From the NCBI GenBank assembly GCA_037954665.1, contig JBBMOL010000012.1:6882001-6946000 (forward strand): DNA of 64,000 nt, written 5' to 3'. The DNA comes from Laguncularia racemosa (lineage: Eukaryota > Streptophyta > Magnoliopsida > Myrtales > Combretaceae). Positions 34,101-45,622 of this stretch are shown here, in pieces. The translations under genes and the position numbers were made by a program. Within the stretch, counting starts at the first letter, position 1, and the number at the start of each line of letters is the position of its first letter. The notes below the pieces were generated by a model. It saw nothing but the letters and a program-made list of their open reading frames with translations, made no database searches and was not told the DNA's origin.

Positions 34101-37100
34101 CCAGGCGATGTTGTTCCTACAGGATCAAAAGCATTGGCAGTTACATATTACATTCATCTAAACATGATTCCTCAAAAGTTTAAAAGTTACCAGCTGCTTG
34201 CAATAATCTTTCCAGCTTTCCTCATTCAATCCAAAGTTGAAAAAATCCGTTACATCAACACCAGGATATCTCCATGGTTTCTCCTCAAAACTATCAATAT
34301 CAACTTCGAATATGGTCCTGTAGCCAGAGAAGAGAGTAATGAAAAATACAAGCATAATAAAAGAAAAATTGACTCCATTTAATATTTCTGCATTAAATAA
34401 AGGTTTATCAAATGATTTGCAATGATGCAAGAGATACATTTCCCATATATATTGCCACATCGATGATATTATATGCAACTGTAGATTGTACAGAATTGTT
34501 AATGCCAAGAGGAGAGCATCTATTGTAAGCAGACTATATTATATGCTAATGCCAGGAAAATTTGAAAACACTCAATAATGGTACATCAGGATATAATATA
34601 GTATCTTATATATAGATAGCTTTTCAATCCAATAATTGCATCTTCTGAAAAAATCGAACCAACAACATTGTGGCGGCCAACATATCATAATAACAATATA
34701 AAAAAATAAAAAAAGCATGACATAATCCAACTATTCCAGGCACAAGATAATGGACTGGCACCAATTGCCAATACCATAACTGCAATCAACACCTTTATAC
34801 TTGAATAGAGAAGCACGGATGAAGTTATATGTAACATGGCAAGTCGTTCCAAGATGAATTTCTTGGGGCAAATTGCTAATTATTAAAATCTTTTTATATA
34901 AGGATAACCAATGTATTTTGTCCCCAATAGTTTACAATTAATTTTTCCTCCACTTTGTTTCATTAGTTAAATGTATAGGTGATGCAACCATGGGTCTTAT
35001 GATCTAAGGTTCAGATATGAAAAATTTTCAGTACAAAGAACTAAATTTTCTATTGATCTTGAGATGAAAAGAACAACAATACCTTCAAAGAAGATCCATG
35101 AGCACCTTTTCTCATACAATTCACACACTCTCAACAAAATATCTCTCCTCTTGTCCCTTCCTTAGCAACTAACTATGTATTTATAATACTCTGTAACCAA
35201 CTACACTAACACTTCACATTATTTCTACCATTGCCACTATTAAATGTTTACAACTCCACACACAAACATCAGTACAAACTCCTCACACATACAACTACAC
35301 ACACACACTACAATTAGACAACAACACATCATACAACACTATTTAGCAGTAATCTCAAGTTATCTCTTAGGGTCATATCAATTACCACCCCCTCAAAAAA
35401 TGCCCTTGCCCTCAAAGACTGTCTGGAGAAACAACAATTCTATCCCACACCCATGGCTTCAAACAACAATTCAAACAACATTATCTGCTGGCCAATCACT
35501 AATCAATGCACTGGTCATTGATGCAGCAGCTCCTATGATGGCGAGCTCATCAGCAAGTTCAAAAATTAAAACTAGTCAACCCACACAAACCAAGCACTAC
35601 AGAAACTGTTGTTGAGGACAACCAACTATTGCCTTGATATCAGCCTCCATTATGTCCACCATATTAACATACAAAACCAGACCAAGGAACAAGGACAGAC
35701 CTTTAAAAGTCTCATCAATTTCAGCATCAGAACTAAGCCCATAAAACAAATGAGGCCCAAGAAGTAAATGTGGTCTGAAGGATTTGTACGTAGCTGAACC
35801 CACATATGAAACACTAACCAGGCCCTCAACTACTATTGGAAACTGATGGAATGTATCCTAAACAATCTCTAATAGTAATAATGCTCTCTCCTCTGCCATC
35901 CACACTATTGTAAACTTTCTCCCACCTTGTCTTCAAAGCACCTAAGGCACTAGTCACACGAATACCAGGAATCCACACACATGCTCTCATGAACAGCTCG
36001 CTCACACACCACTGTGCCCCAGCTACTATGCTTAATCTGTGTTACACCAAAAACACTAGGATTGTCAGTGTAAGTACCATTCACATAAGCATTTGATCGA
36101 ACACCATTCAGGCAATAGAAAGGCTGAGCCTTTGGAGCAACCAGAGCTGTAGAAGATTCAGGAAAGCCTGCACAAAGTCAAACAGGAACTTGATTAAAAG
36201 GCTTTGGAAGATGGCAAACAGTGGTGCGAAGAACCTGAAAGTAATCTCCATCATGATCAGCCACTAAGTCATGAACATAAGTAGGGCGTTATTTGCAAGA
36301 GGAAGACTGAACGCAAATACGTTGGAAAGCTGCAAAACAATCTTTTCAGCAAGAAAAATTAGTGGTCACCAGTTGCAAACGACCAGAAGAACCAAGCTGA
36401 GGCTCCAGCAAAAGCTTTTGGTCATGTAGATCAACATTCTCCTGTGAAACATTCCATGCAACCGCCGCAACAATCTCCAGCAAAACTTTCTGGTCAGCTT
36501 GTTCTCCATAACAAAACAATAACTCTTGCTTCAACATTTCTCAATTGAGTTGTGGAATTCTCCTTCACAACATCCTCAACCAACATACAGAACTCCCTCT
36601 CATATACATTGAAGCCAATGCAACCTTACAGTCAGCTCTAGTTCAATGAACCTTAAAATTCTGCTCTGCCAGTGTAATCCAATGTATTGGATCAATGCCC
36701 TTGAACACTGGTAATGTAACAATGACAGCAATGCAATACTCCTCATCTATCACTGTATCAGTTAATCCATTAATTTCATTTCCTTCAATCGAAGTATGAT
36801 TACTTGTTGTCAATCCAATTTTTTGCACACTAACATCAGAAGAACCAGTTGCTTAATCCTTCAATTTCGACATTTTCTGGCGATCACTCCATAACTCATG
36901 GAACTATATTCCTCATCTATCACTGTATCAAGTAATTCGTTAATTTCATTTCCTTCAATCGAAGTATGATTACTTGTTGTCGATCCATTTTTTTTTTTTT
37001 GGTAAGTAATTATATTGAAAAAAAGAGAATGTACAACCGCTAAACGCGGGAAGGGGTTACAGTAAAATTCCGTCCTAGAACTAGAGACGTTGGCAAAGGC

Positions 37101-40100
37101 ATGGGATTTCCGAGGCGAGTTGAGTTCCTTGTCTTCTGGATACAGTATACTGCTGCTGCATAGGCAACTCTCCACATCAGAAGAACCAGTTGCTTAATCC
37201 TTCAATTTCAGTATTTTCTGGCGATCACTCCATAACTCATGAAGCATTGCTTGCACTGTAGTAATTATACCTTCCAAACCAATAAAACTTGCCTTCAAGT
37301 TTCGATCTACTGTAGAAATCTGTCATCAAAGCTCCAATAAGCTTTCATGAAACTCCTCTCTTAATTCCTGAACTTTTGCCATCTCCATCTAGATTTCTCA
37401 TTGACAGCGCCAATTGATGCAACCATGGGTCTAAAGGTATTAATTGATATGACATAGGGTTCGGATATGAAAATTTTCGGTACAAAGAACTAAACTTTCT
37501 ACTGATCTTGAGAAGAAAAGAACAACAATCCCTTCAAAGAAGGTCCACAAGCAACTTTGCTCATACAACTCACATACACTCAACAAAATATCAAACCTCC
37601 TCTCCCTTCCTTAGCAACTAACTCCCTATTTATAATACTCCATAACACCACTAATGTTTCACATTATTTACACCATTGCCACTACAAAACATTTACCACT
37701 CCACACATATAAACCCCACATACAAACATCCATACAAACTTGACACATATACAACAACTACACACACACTACAATTACACAACACAACACCTCATCATAC
37801 GACACTATTTAGCAGTAATCTCCAAGAACCTCTTAGGGTCGTATCAATAAGAGGAAATTCCGTATCAATATTTGCATTGTAGGAGACAAGATAGATCTAT
37901 TTTGATTCCTTCTTCTTTAATTGGACTAGAGGCAAAGTAATATTGTGAGGGACGAGATGTTGGACAACACCTTGAAAAGGACACTGGATAGTAACATATG
38001 CACAAAACAAAGACAACAGTACATCATGATTTAATCAAACAAAGAAAGGTATCCACCGATCAACCTGCCTGAATTGACAGAAAAGACAGCAAAAATCTAA
38101 TCAGCACAAGTTGAAGTGACCAGGATGGCTTACGTTATTGATATTGATATTATGCATAATGTAGATTAATACTATCATGGCAAAGACTTACATGGATGTT
38201 CCTGTTTATGCAGACAGCTAGAAAGAGAGATTAGCATAACTTTTATGCTTTCTTACATTTATCCAAAAAAAAAGTTACCATTTAAGGATCAGCTGCAAAA
38301 ATTGCAACATCTCTATATGAATTCTTATTTGTATCATTTTCAAAGTACAAGAATTAGAGTATATATATACTTAACCCAAAAAAAAAAAAAAAACCAAGTA
38401 TATGTACAGGTTTTATTTTATTTTTCTCTTATTCCAAGTGTCTTTGCACTGGCTCATTTTGTTATGTAACTTGTCTTGTTTATTCTAATTTAAGGTTTGC
38501 AGTGTGAATCAAATAAAAATAAACTAGAAAAGAAACTTATGCATTGAGTCCTTAAATTCTATAAACCCCTCTTAAGAAAGACAAGTAAAAGACACAATAA
38601 GACAATCTACCCTAAAAATAATTGCTGTACAACTAAGGAAAAATACAGCTAGATAGAGGAAAAATCAACATGAAACTAAAACAAACAGCAAGTAGAATTA
38701 TTAGAAAATGAAATAACAAATTAGGAAAAAGAATAGTTAATTAAATGATAAATATACACCAGAGAAGGGAAGCAATAACTTGGCACATTGATGTTGTAAA
38801 TAGAGTGAAGATGGAGTGATTGGAATGAAAATATGTGATATAGGGTTTCTAGCATCTAAAACTAATTGAAAGATGGTAATTAGTAAAGATAATGTACTTG
38901 TGAGATGGAAGTGTGAACTCCAGTCCACCCCCAAAGCCTCTTCCTGAGCCCCATCCAGCACCTCCATAACCTGGGTGGAAACTCTTTTGCCCAGCTGTAG
39001 CGCCTTTAATTCCTGTTGGTCGCCACTCACCCCTACCTCTACCAGCCAATGGTCCTACAGGACCAAGTGGACGAACTTGATTAGGTGCTCCTACCTGCCC
39101 AGCAGTGCTCGATCCAGGAATAGGTGCAGCACCAGGTCTCACATACTGCAAACCAGAAGGAAAAATTAGATTAATGATCAAACAATTACCTTACTTAAAA
39201 GACAAATTGCAAGACTACTGTGCTCAGTCCACTATCCATTTGATCAGAGGAGTAAGTAGGAGCTGCAAATCACTCTAGAGTGTAAAAGGGTCTGAGTTTT
39301 ATAAGGAATGAAGGATAAACTTAAAAAGTCCCTGATCCTTAGATAGACATGAATATTTCTAAGAAAACTATCCGCTTGAAGTTATCTAGAACTAAGGAAT
39401 TGCAATTCAGATACATCGAAACCACATTTGAAGCCATCAACGAAGAGAGCATCAGAGAATCAGAGCAAGTTAATAGAACAAATACACTTTTCAAAACAAA
39501 GAAATAGAATAACACGTGAAAACAATTAAGTTAAATTTTCAGTGAGACACATCATGACAACTCTATCACTGACAAAACCTATTCTAACCGATCATATTTT
39601 ATTATATTTGTGAAGTATTAAAAAAATTTGGGCAAGTAGAATTTATGTTATATCAGTTCATCATAGTTAGAAAGAAAAAAGGCATTATTTCTTCAGCATT
39701 TGTCTAAACTAGGCAATTGGAATTGCTTGACTATGAAATTGATTACAGGGTATAAGCACCCCAAATTAGTCCTCCCCAACTACTCTTCATATGCTCAAAG
39801 AAAGCCAAAAAAATTTTCGACAACAAGGTTCAGCAAGTAGAAGATAAGAAGAGCAATTCCAAATTAATAAACCCAGTGAACATTGTGCCAAGGAGAAACA
39901 ATTATTATCTGCCCAGCCTCCATTTCATCTTAGTCATTATGAAGAATTTTGGTTAAAAAACCATTTGACAAGTTTAACCAGGTGAATCGCCTTCTATGAA
40001 AATGAGAACATCTTACAATCATGTATGCAAATTTATAAGAACAAGTTTGTGCTTAAAAGGCAGTGGCAGAAGTAAACTATAGCTAGATTAACTAATCAAA

Positions 40101-42190
40101 CTGATCCATCAAGCCAAATTTAGACATAATAATAGCTTCTGGAGTCAAAATGAAGAAAGGGTCCTCCAAGAACACTAACAAGGAGTTACCTTGTGCTGAA
40201 AAATCTTCAGGTTCTTACTCATTTTTGTTAAATCTTACAGATAATGGTCTCTGAAGTCAAAACAAATTCATGCTTGATAATGTATGTTTAAAAATTTCTT
40301 TCGAAAACAAAGCAGAGATTTTCTAGATAAGTAAATACCAGTCAAAGTTGTTTTTCCACAATTTCCAACTAAACTGAAAACAAAATAATTTCCACATTAT
40401 TCATTACGTTTTGTTTCCGCTGATCTGAAATGAGGATATCACAGATATGTTTGAACATAAATAACAGTATAAGGGGAAAAAAATAGTGAGCGCATTTCTT
40501 TGATGACAAAAAATGGGGATGCCTTTTTCAGAAACATGTTGGCTTTACAAATGTGACAGTTAATTTTCCAATCTCAACTGAGAAGATGTAATATTTATCA
40601 TAGATTACATCCAAAAATATTTATATATATTTATCAGTCCTTGGGAATCTACATTAGGATGTGCCAAAAAAGTGTAAAATAACAAGCAAAGCCAAAAACA
40701 ACTTTGCCTGCTTTCTGGTGCCAATCCGAACACTGATCTTGAAAATATTAAAACTGGTAAGCAGAAAACTTTCTAGAAAGCTAAACCACTAGCTTCATTC
40801 CCTCCATGATGTTCTTAAAATACATCAAAGACGAGTACCGTTTGTATAAATGGTTATCCTTGCCACATTGCTCATAGTGTTCACATGAATTTTACAGGGG
40901 AATACTCGAAATTTACACACAGTGGACAAACGAAACCCAACTGCAGAACTTGAAAGGAAATTAAACTGTTACTTCAATGAGTTCTTTTCATTACTTTACC
41001 CTCAAATGTAGATTTGTAGCAAAAATAACGTATGATTTACATTTGGACAGTCCTACTTGTTAACCCCCGTATCCATCTCCAATTTACATTCACCTATCAA
41101 GATTTATAGAACAACTCAAAAGCAAAACTACTATAGTATATCAACGTATGCAAAAACCACTAATACATCAGTTACAATAACAAGTAAATTTCCACTCCAT
41201 TATCCCAAAACAACCCATATTTACAATGGCTTCCTACACACGACTGACCTTAAACTGAGAATTATATGAGTGATAACCATAGCTGCTATACCCAATCTTA
41301 GGCACTCCAGCCACTCCACCGCCCGTCTTCACTGGTTCTCCACCACCTGCTTCCTTCCTCTCTCCTTCCGCACCTGTCTGCCCTGCATCCTCCCCACCCC
41401 ACTCCTGTTCCTCAATAGGCTGAATTTGATCTCCATCCGCAACAATCACGAGCTCATCACCATCTTCATCGTCGTCGTCTTCGCCCTCCTCACCACCACC
41501 ACCTCCCATGACTCCCATATGCCCCCGAAAAACATTAGTATTATCATTCAACACAATTTGCAACTCATCTTCACTATCACTATCATCCCAATCCTCACTA
41601 ACACCCCCGTTTCCACCTCCACCACCACTCCTATCCGTGAAACCCGAAAGCCCAGGAATTACCGGATCATTATTATCACTACCCGAATTATTTCCCTCTT
41701 CAATATCGAATTTCACATCATCGCCATCCATAAAGCTCACATCTTTGTGACCACTAGTACTAGTACTATCAATATTATTACTATTCTTTTTTTCTACTAA
41801 ACCTTCGATTCTAGGTTCAACATCAATCAAATGAACCTTCTCTGATTCCAAATTCGGCGGTTTTGGGCCATTGAGATCGAAAACCCTAGGCTCGGAGACC
41901 GAATTGGTACCGGCATGATGGTTGATTGATTGAGCTAGGGTTTTGGTTTGGATTGAGTGAGTAGCGAAATTATTGGATTGCGGAGGAGGTGGTGATGCAT
42001 GGGAGATCGTTGAGGGATGGTCCTGAATGGCGTCATCTTTGTTGACTTTGTTGAGATCGGCGGCGGGGAGAGAAGGTGCTGGTGTAGGGTTAGAGGTTGC
42101 GGGAGGCCGGGTAAATGATGATGATGATGATGACGTCAAGGGTTTTAGTACGTCCGTGTAGAGATCTCCGAACTCATCGTCCTCTTCCAT
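27645..42190 (-). CDS. FIPS5: FIP1[V]-like pre-mRNA 3'-end processing factor, 9 exons
   Basis: The gene encodes a homologue of Fip1, the CPSF-associated subunit that ties poly(A) polymerase to the polyadenylation complex in the nucleus. Coding exons (- strand) are 42190-41249, 39145-38898, 34317-34191, 34116-34048, 33866-33729, 33367-33266, 33180-32888, 31994-30356 and 28145-27645. All junctions are GT/AG, all phases agree, and the product is 1,352 aa. It begins [14 protein letters not shown], has an acidic segment ([18 protein letters not shown], 199-216), a GR-rich segment, the Fip1 motif (398-443, [20 protein letters not shown]), a long Arg/Asp/Glu-rich charged region (about 640-1186) and a conserved tail ([20 protein letters not shown]). 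This arrangement matches the long plant form FIP1[V] (At5g58040, about 1,200 aa) rather than the shorter FIP1[III]. Introns 1, 2 and 8 are long, and intron 2 carries an LTR retrotransposon. No stop or frameshift was seen. Confidence 0.93.
28146..30355 (-). other. FIP1 intron 8 (2.2 kb)
   Basis: AT-rich, GT...AG bounded. No exon-like frame or repeat stands out inside it. The 94-codon + strand frame at 29,947-30,231 has no recognisable content. Confidence 0.7.
30356..31994 (-). CDS. FIPS5: FIP1 exon 8: Arg/Asp/Glu-rich region (residues 640-1186)
   Basis: The largest exon, 1,639 bp, rich in R-E, R-D, K-R and S, and probably disordered. Blocks such as [17 protein letters not shown] and [17 protein letters not shown] match plant FIP1[V]. 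The open frame runs past both splice sites. The acceptor AACTCAG| and donor ACG|GTATGC were chosen because they restore phase with exons 7 and 9. Confidence 0.9.
31995..32887 (-). other. FIP1 intron 7 (893 bp)
   Basis: An intron bounded by GTAAAA and AACTCAG. No features recognised inside. Confidence 0.7.
32888..33180 (-). CDS. FIPS5: FIP1 exon 7 (residues 543-640)
   Basis: Begins [12 protein letters not shown] (conserved IVCQDS in Arabidopsis), followed by an acidic, Ser-rich low-complexity segment. It ends with two bases of an Arg codon that exon 8 completes. Confidence 0.88.
33266..33367 (-). CDS. FIPS5: FIP1 exon 6 (residues 509-542)
   Basis: Reads [20 protein letters not shown] and [10 protein letters not shown], both conserved in plant FIP1[V]. 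It is 102 bp, phase 0, bordered by TTCCAG| and |GTAAAC. Confidence 0.9.
33368..33728 (-). other. FIP1 intron 5 (361 bp)
   Basis: An intron bounded by GTATGG and TTCCAG. No feature recognised. Confidence 0.7.
33729..33866 (-). CDS. FIPS5: FIP1 exon 5 (residues 463-508)
   Basis: Reads [15 protein letters not shown], a segment conserved after the Fip1 motif in plant FIP1[V], and ends APVRVRAPL before |GTATGG. Phase 0 on both sides. Confidence 0.9.
34048..34116 (-). CDS. FIPS5: FIP1 exon 4 (residues 440-462)
   Basis: A 69-bp exon encoding [20 protein letters not shown] and TGQ, in phase 0 on both sides. It completes the Fip1 motif and is too short to stand out as an open frame by itself. Confidence 0.9.
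34191..34317 (-). CDS. FIPS5: FIP1 exon 3: Fip1 motif core (residues 397-439)
   Basis: Encodes [20 protein letters not shown], then [20 protein letters not shown], the diagnostic Fip1 motif that binds CPSF30 in characterised homologues. Bordered by GGCTACAG| and |GTAACT. Confidence 0.95.
34980..35380 (-). repeat. LTR of intronic element (3' LTR)
   Basis: 401 bp, aligned with 37,415-37,846. It contains a CACA-rich tract near 35,260-35,330 and a TATTTATAATACTC block that is also in the other LTR. Confidence 0.85.
36580..36830 (-). pseudogene. Gypsy gag remnant
   Basis: The - strand reads [20 protein letters not shown] and NFKVH, a stop, [16 protein letters not shown]. This matches the common plant gag pattern (LPxFxGxDPxxWIxxAExxFxxxxxxxxxKxxxAxxxMxG). 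It is open only over short stretches. Confidence 0.7.
36740..37245 (-). repeat. Internal tandem duplication of about 170 bp with a nested insertion
   Basis: The segment CTCATCTATCACTGTATCA ... CCATAACTCATG occurs at 36,742-36,902 and again from 36,912 to 37,243. The second copy is split by about 180 bp (36,988-37,168) that begins with a T run of about 12 followed by GGTAAGTAATTATATTG. Read on the - strand this is a sequence ending in TACTTACC plus poly-A, like the 3' end of a small non-LTR retroelement. Confidence 0.7.
37415..37846 (-). repeat. LTR of intronic element (5' LTR)
   Basis: 432 bp. It is the upstream LTR in the element's own orientation, because the primer-site-like sequence adjoins it at 37,397-37,414. 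Confidence 0.85.
38898..39145 (-). CDS. FIPS5: FIP1 exon 2 (residues 315-397)
   Basis: Bordered by TTTGCAG| and |GTACAT, it reads [26 protein letters not shown] and [14 protein letters not shown]. The Lys codon at the end is split 2+1 with exon 3, which restores SHKTIFEVD. Confidence 0.92.
39146..41248 (-). other. FIP1 intron 1 (2.1 kb)
   Basis: An intron bounded by GTCAGT and TTTGCAG, AT-rich. No nested element recognised. Confidence 0.75.
41249..42190 (-). CDS. FIPS5: FIP1 exon 1 (residues 1-314)
   Basis: Starts at the ATG at 42,190 and ends at AAG|GTCAGT in phase 0. It carries the acidic N-terminus. [18 protein letters not shown] resembles the poly(A)-polymerase-interacting acidic region of Fip1 proteins. 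A run of Asp/Glu (236-246) and Gly-rich linkers follow. Confidence 0.93.
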
Positions 42191-42430
42191 AACACAAACT
42201 CACGGAGAGAGAGAGAGAGAGGGAGGGAGGGAGGGTTTTGTGTTTTTTTAACGAAGTGGGCTTGATCGAGGAGGGAAATAGAGAGGGGAGGGCGAAGAAG
42301 AGGTTGTGCTGAGTTGTCCTTTCGTTTGGGTTCGAGTTTTCGCTTTGGGAAGATTGTGCTCTGATCTGTCCTCTTGTGGGGGGGGAATGCTTTTTGCAGT
42401 GAAATGGTTTCCGTTTAGCTCCGGGGTTTA
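42191..42430 (-). promoter_or_regulatory. FIP1 5' leader and proximal promoter, with GA-rich tract
   Basis: Directly upstream of the FIP1 ATG is a (GA)n(GGGA)n tract at 42,204-42,235, read as a CT-rich leader on the coding strand, which is common in plant 5' UTRs. A G run of 9 lies near 42,378. The higher-GC, promoter-like zone ends near 42,430. No clear TATA box position could be fixed. Confidence 0.5.
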
Positions 42431-43965
42431 TAAGTAAAGAAGAAATTGAGACTTCAATTAATGTGATGTTTATACTAAGCTTAGGGTTAAGGACAAGCTC
42501 GATTGGGCTTATAATTTTAAATTCGAGCTCGTTGAAGTAATATAATCAAATTTATTTAATGGTATTTTATCAAAACTTTACTTTTTTAAATAAAAATTAT
42601 ATTAATATTTAAACTCAACTCAAAATTTAATATGAATTCGACTAAGTTTATAAACTAGTTAAATCGAATATTATAATGCTTGAATTTAACTCAATAAACT
42701 ATTTATATAACTTTAACTTAAACTCAACTCAATTGATGTCATATCGAACTAAGATTTTTATTAAATTAAACTCGAGTAGTTTATAGATAAGCTTAACTCA
42801 TTTACATCCCTAATTTATACAATCATTAGCTAAGGCTATTATAATTTAATAGTATAAATATCGATCTACTATTAAGATAAATCAGATTCGATTATTCATT
42901 TCTTGTCGGATAGTTATGTAATATAATATTTGCAATATGTATAGCATTGGGGGCTCATAACTAATATGAAGTATTCAGTTGATAAGATATTTATGCAAAG
43001 AGAATTCGAGTTATTCCTCTCCTTTGTTTTATCAATGATATACTAGTTGCGAGTTATGCATGTATTAAATATACATGCAATCAACATGTGTGTAATAAAA
43101 TGAGAGAAATCAAACATAACGTATATTAAAATTGGAAATCTATATTATAATATATAATTTCAAAAGTAATGACTTTGCATTAAATTACATTTTACTCCTA
43201 GATTTTAAAAGATAATAACTCTTTTTGGATAGCATATAATTTTATTCAAAATCATCCAATAATCACATAACATACTATAAACATATATTATTAATATTAA
43301 ATTTATTATTTTTTCCATTTAGTGTATTTTAAACCAAAATCTGCACATGGAATGAGTTTTTAACTAGTAGTATATAATTTCAAAATAAGAAACATGTCCT
43401 TTTATGTATTTCTCAAATAGTTACAGTTTTTGTATTACTTAATTTAAAACAAGATAACTCTTCACTTGAAATGATATATTTTTCAAATAATTACAATTTT
43501 TACATAATTTAATATAAAATAAAATAACTTCTCGTATAAAATGAAATTCTAGTTCTTTATTTTTTAAAATAATAACTCTTTCTAAATGATGTAGATTAAT
43601 TTTATAAAAATTATTCGATAATCACACAATATATTATATTATAAATATATATTATTAATATGCCAATTGTGGTATCTTTTATATAAATTCATTATTTTTG
43701 TTATTGCTATAGTACCTTTTTGATATCAACTTTGAATTATTAATATTATTTGAAAATGAACCATTGCTTCTTTTTTATTTTTACCTAGGCATCGTTACTT
43801 TTTCAGGTTTAATTGAAAAGGGAAAATAGGCTAGAGATGACCCTTCAATAAAAGTAATTCAGTCAGTGAAAATAACTACTTTATTTTGCATTACTATACA
43901 GCTATTCGTTGCCCGAAAGACATACACCTGCTCAGGTGTAAAATGATGAAAATGGAAGGAAAGAG
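42431..43965. other. AT-rich intergenic DNA with a decayed MITE-like block
   Basis: 42,480-42,815 is rich in AAACTCAACTCAA and TCGAGCTCG-like words. It ends ACTCATTTACATCCCT, like the TTTACACCCCT ends of common plant hAT-type miniature elements, but is strongly decayed. 43,140-43,660 has repeated TACAATTTTT and AAATAATAACTC words. No gene is visible. Confidence 0.4.
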
Positions 43966-43969
43966 ATAG

Positions 43970-44305
43970 AAATTATATGTTTGATAATTCAAGTAAAAAA
44001 TAAAAATGGATAGAAAAGGAATGAAATCAATGAAAATATTTTTACTTTAAAGATTATTTCTTTTTTTTTTTTAAATCGAAAAGAAACAGATAAAAATAAG
44101 ATATAATTATACGATTACTTTTTATACCAATCTTCATCAAAATAGCAATAAGAGTAATTTTATTTACTGTCATTTTTTTTATTTCCTTCTTAAATTATCA
44201 AATACAAAATAAAAATTACACTTCATTTCATTTTTATTCTTCATTTTTTTTCTACTTATTTCTATCCATTTCTTTTTTATCAAAAATTGCCGAACACAGT
44301 GTTAA
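43970..44305. mobile_element. Foldback MITE-like element, copy 1
   Basis: The left arm ATGTTTGATAATTCAAGTAA leads into a purine-rich stretch with AAATGGATAGAAAAGG. The right arm, reversed, starts CACTGTGTTCGGCAATTTTT and runs into AAATGGATAGAAATAAG. The arms are thus imperfect inverted repeats. A related element is at 45.62 kb. No coding content. Confidence 0.55.
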
Positions 44306-44367
44306 GACACGATTTTTACCCTTTGGACCAAATTATTTCTTTGCATTGATCCATGACCTTACACTTT

Positions 44368-44556
44368 TTTTTTTCCTCTTTAGATTCTTTTCCTAAAACA
44401 AATTCGTTAGTTGGTGGTTTATATTAAATAATAATTTGTTTTTGTCACTATCCTCCATTTAATCTTACCTATTAAATATTTACTTTTGTATTTCTCTCTC
44501 ATTTAATCTTATTATAGTAAGTTCCCTTCAAATTAGAATCCAATAGCATTCATATC

Positions 44557-44593
<37 letters not shown>

Positions 44594-44786
44594 CTCTTTG
44601 GATTCTTTTCCTAAAACAAATTCCTTGGTTGGTGCTTTTATATTAAATAATAATTTGCTTTTGTCACTTTCCTCCATTTAATTTTACCTATTAAACATTT
44701 ACTTTTGTATTTCCCTCTCGTTTAATTTTATTACAGTAAGTTCTCTCTTCAAACTAGAATCCAACACCATTTATATCATAATCAAG
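44368..44786. repeat. Tandem duplication (218-bp period) around a CT microsatellite
   Basis: 44,368-44,560 and 44,591-44,786 are near copies (GATTCTTTTCCTAAAACAAA at 44,383 and 44,601). An uninterrupted (CT)n run of about 30 bp lies at the junction (44,560-44,590). Confidence 0.85.
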
Positions 44787-45620
44787 GTATGTCTTCTATC
44801 AATGTTATGCAAATTAAGTCTATACCGTTTCTTATAAATTTAAATTAGTCTCAAGTGGTGTTGTATTTGGTTTTTCTATGGTGAATTTTGCTCACCATAA
44901 TATCTAAAATGTCATGTGCAATATAGGAAACTTAATGCCATATTTTTTTGGATGTTGTCGTACCTATTATGGCATTATAATAACCTTCGAAACACTTTTT
45001 ATTTCTATTGTATCTAATTATGACCCTGTTACAATTACTTACTTCTCGGTTGCTAGAAAACTTATGAATAAGTCTATAAAAAGACTTTTTAAGCACACAA
45101 GCCAATCAAGTAGGGCTAAAGAGCGATTGAATCAACCTAACGGTTTCTACTTCAAGCCCACTTATTCAGATTTTCCTAAAACATCCCTAAATAAATGGAT
45201 TTAACTTATTAGACCTAGCCACTAGCCTAATCCAATTACCAAATAAACTCTTTAGAAAGTATCTTTTTTACCACATTAATCTAATTATTTTTTGTTTCTA
45301 TTTTACTAGTACGTTTATTTGTAATTAAATCACCTTATTTTGAACTATTTAGGGATATTAAAGCATTTAGTTCACGAGGTTAAAAAAATTACTAGTGAAA
45401 GATAGTAATTTTGGTAATTTTTTTTAATTATGAACCACCTTCTAGTCAAATCATTCATTGGCTACCCCTTTTCCTATATGACTTTTATGGATGCTAACCT
45501 TTAGTTGCCAACCATCCCAACTGCCCAATCCACATACTACAGTGTCACTATCGAGATCATTTACTTTAACAATAGTTTAGATAGAAGGATTTGATAGGAA
45601 ATCAATGGAAAAATGTGGAA
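44787..45620. other. AT-rich intergenic DNA
   Basis: The 96-codon + strand frame (44,914-45,204) has no recognisable motif. Nothing else stands out. Confidence 0.35.
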
Positions 45621-45622
45621 AT

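Larger units (their letters stand above)
34980..37846 (-). mobile_element. Ty3/gypsy-like LTR retrotransposon, decayed, in FIP1 intron 2
   Basis: Two LTRs (34,980-35,380 and 37,415-37,846) begin TGATGCAACCATGGG and end ATCA on the + strand. Flanking pentamers ATAGG (34,975-34,979) and ATAAG (37,847-37,851) look like one target duplication with one change. Read on the - strand, the left LTR of the element is followed by TTGGCGCTGTCAATG, a primer-site-like sequence (TTGGCGC start), and the right LTR is preceded by the purine tract TTTTTTGAGGGGGTGGT. So the element lies in the same orientation as FIP1. The internal 2.0 kb holds only gag-like remnants and rearranged repeats. No reverse transcriptase or integrase is visible. 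Confidence 0.85.
34318..38897 (-). other. FIP1 intron 2 (4.58 kb, with LTR element)
   Basis: An intron bounded by GTACAT and GGCTACAG. About 2.87 kb of it is an LTR retrotransposon in the same orientation as the gene. Without that insertion the intron would be about 1.7 kb. Confidence 0.8.

Noticed and set aside
41270..41800. 176-codon + strand frame opposite FIP1 exon 1
   Set aside because: It is antisense to a conserved exon. The - strand frame gives clear FIP1 homology and the + strand frame is low-complexity Thr/Ile.
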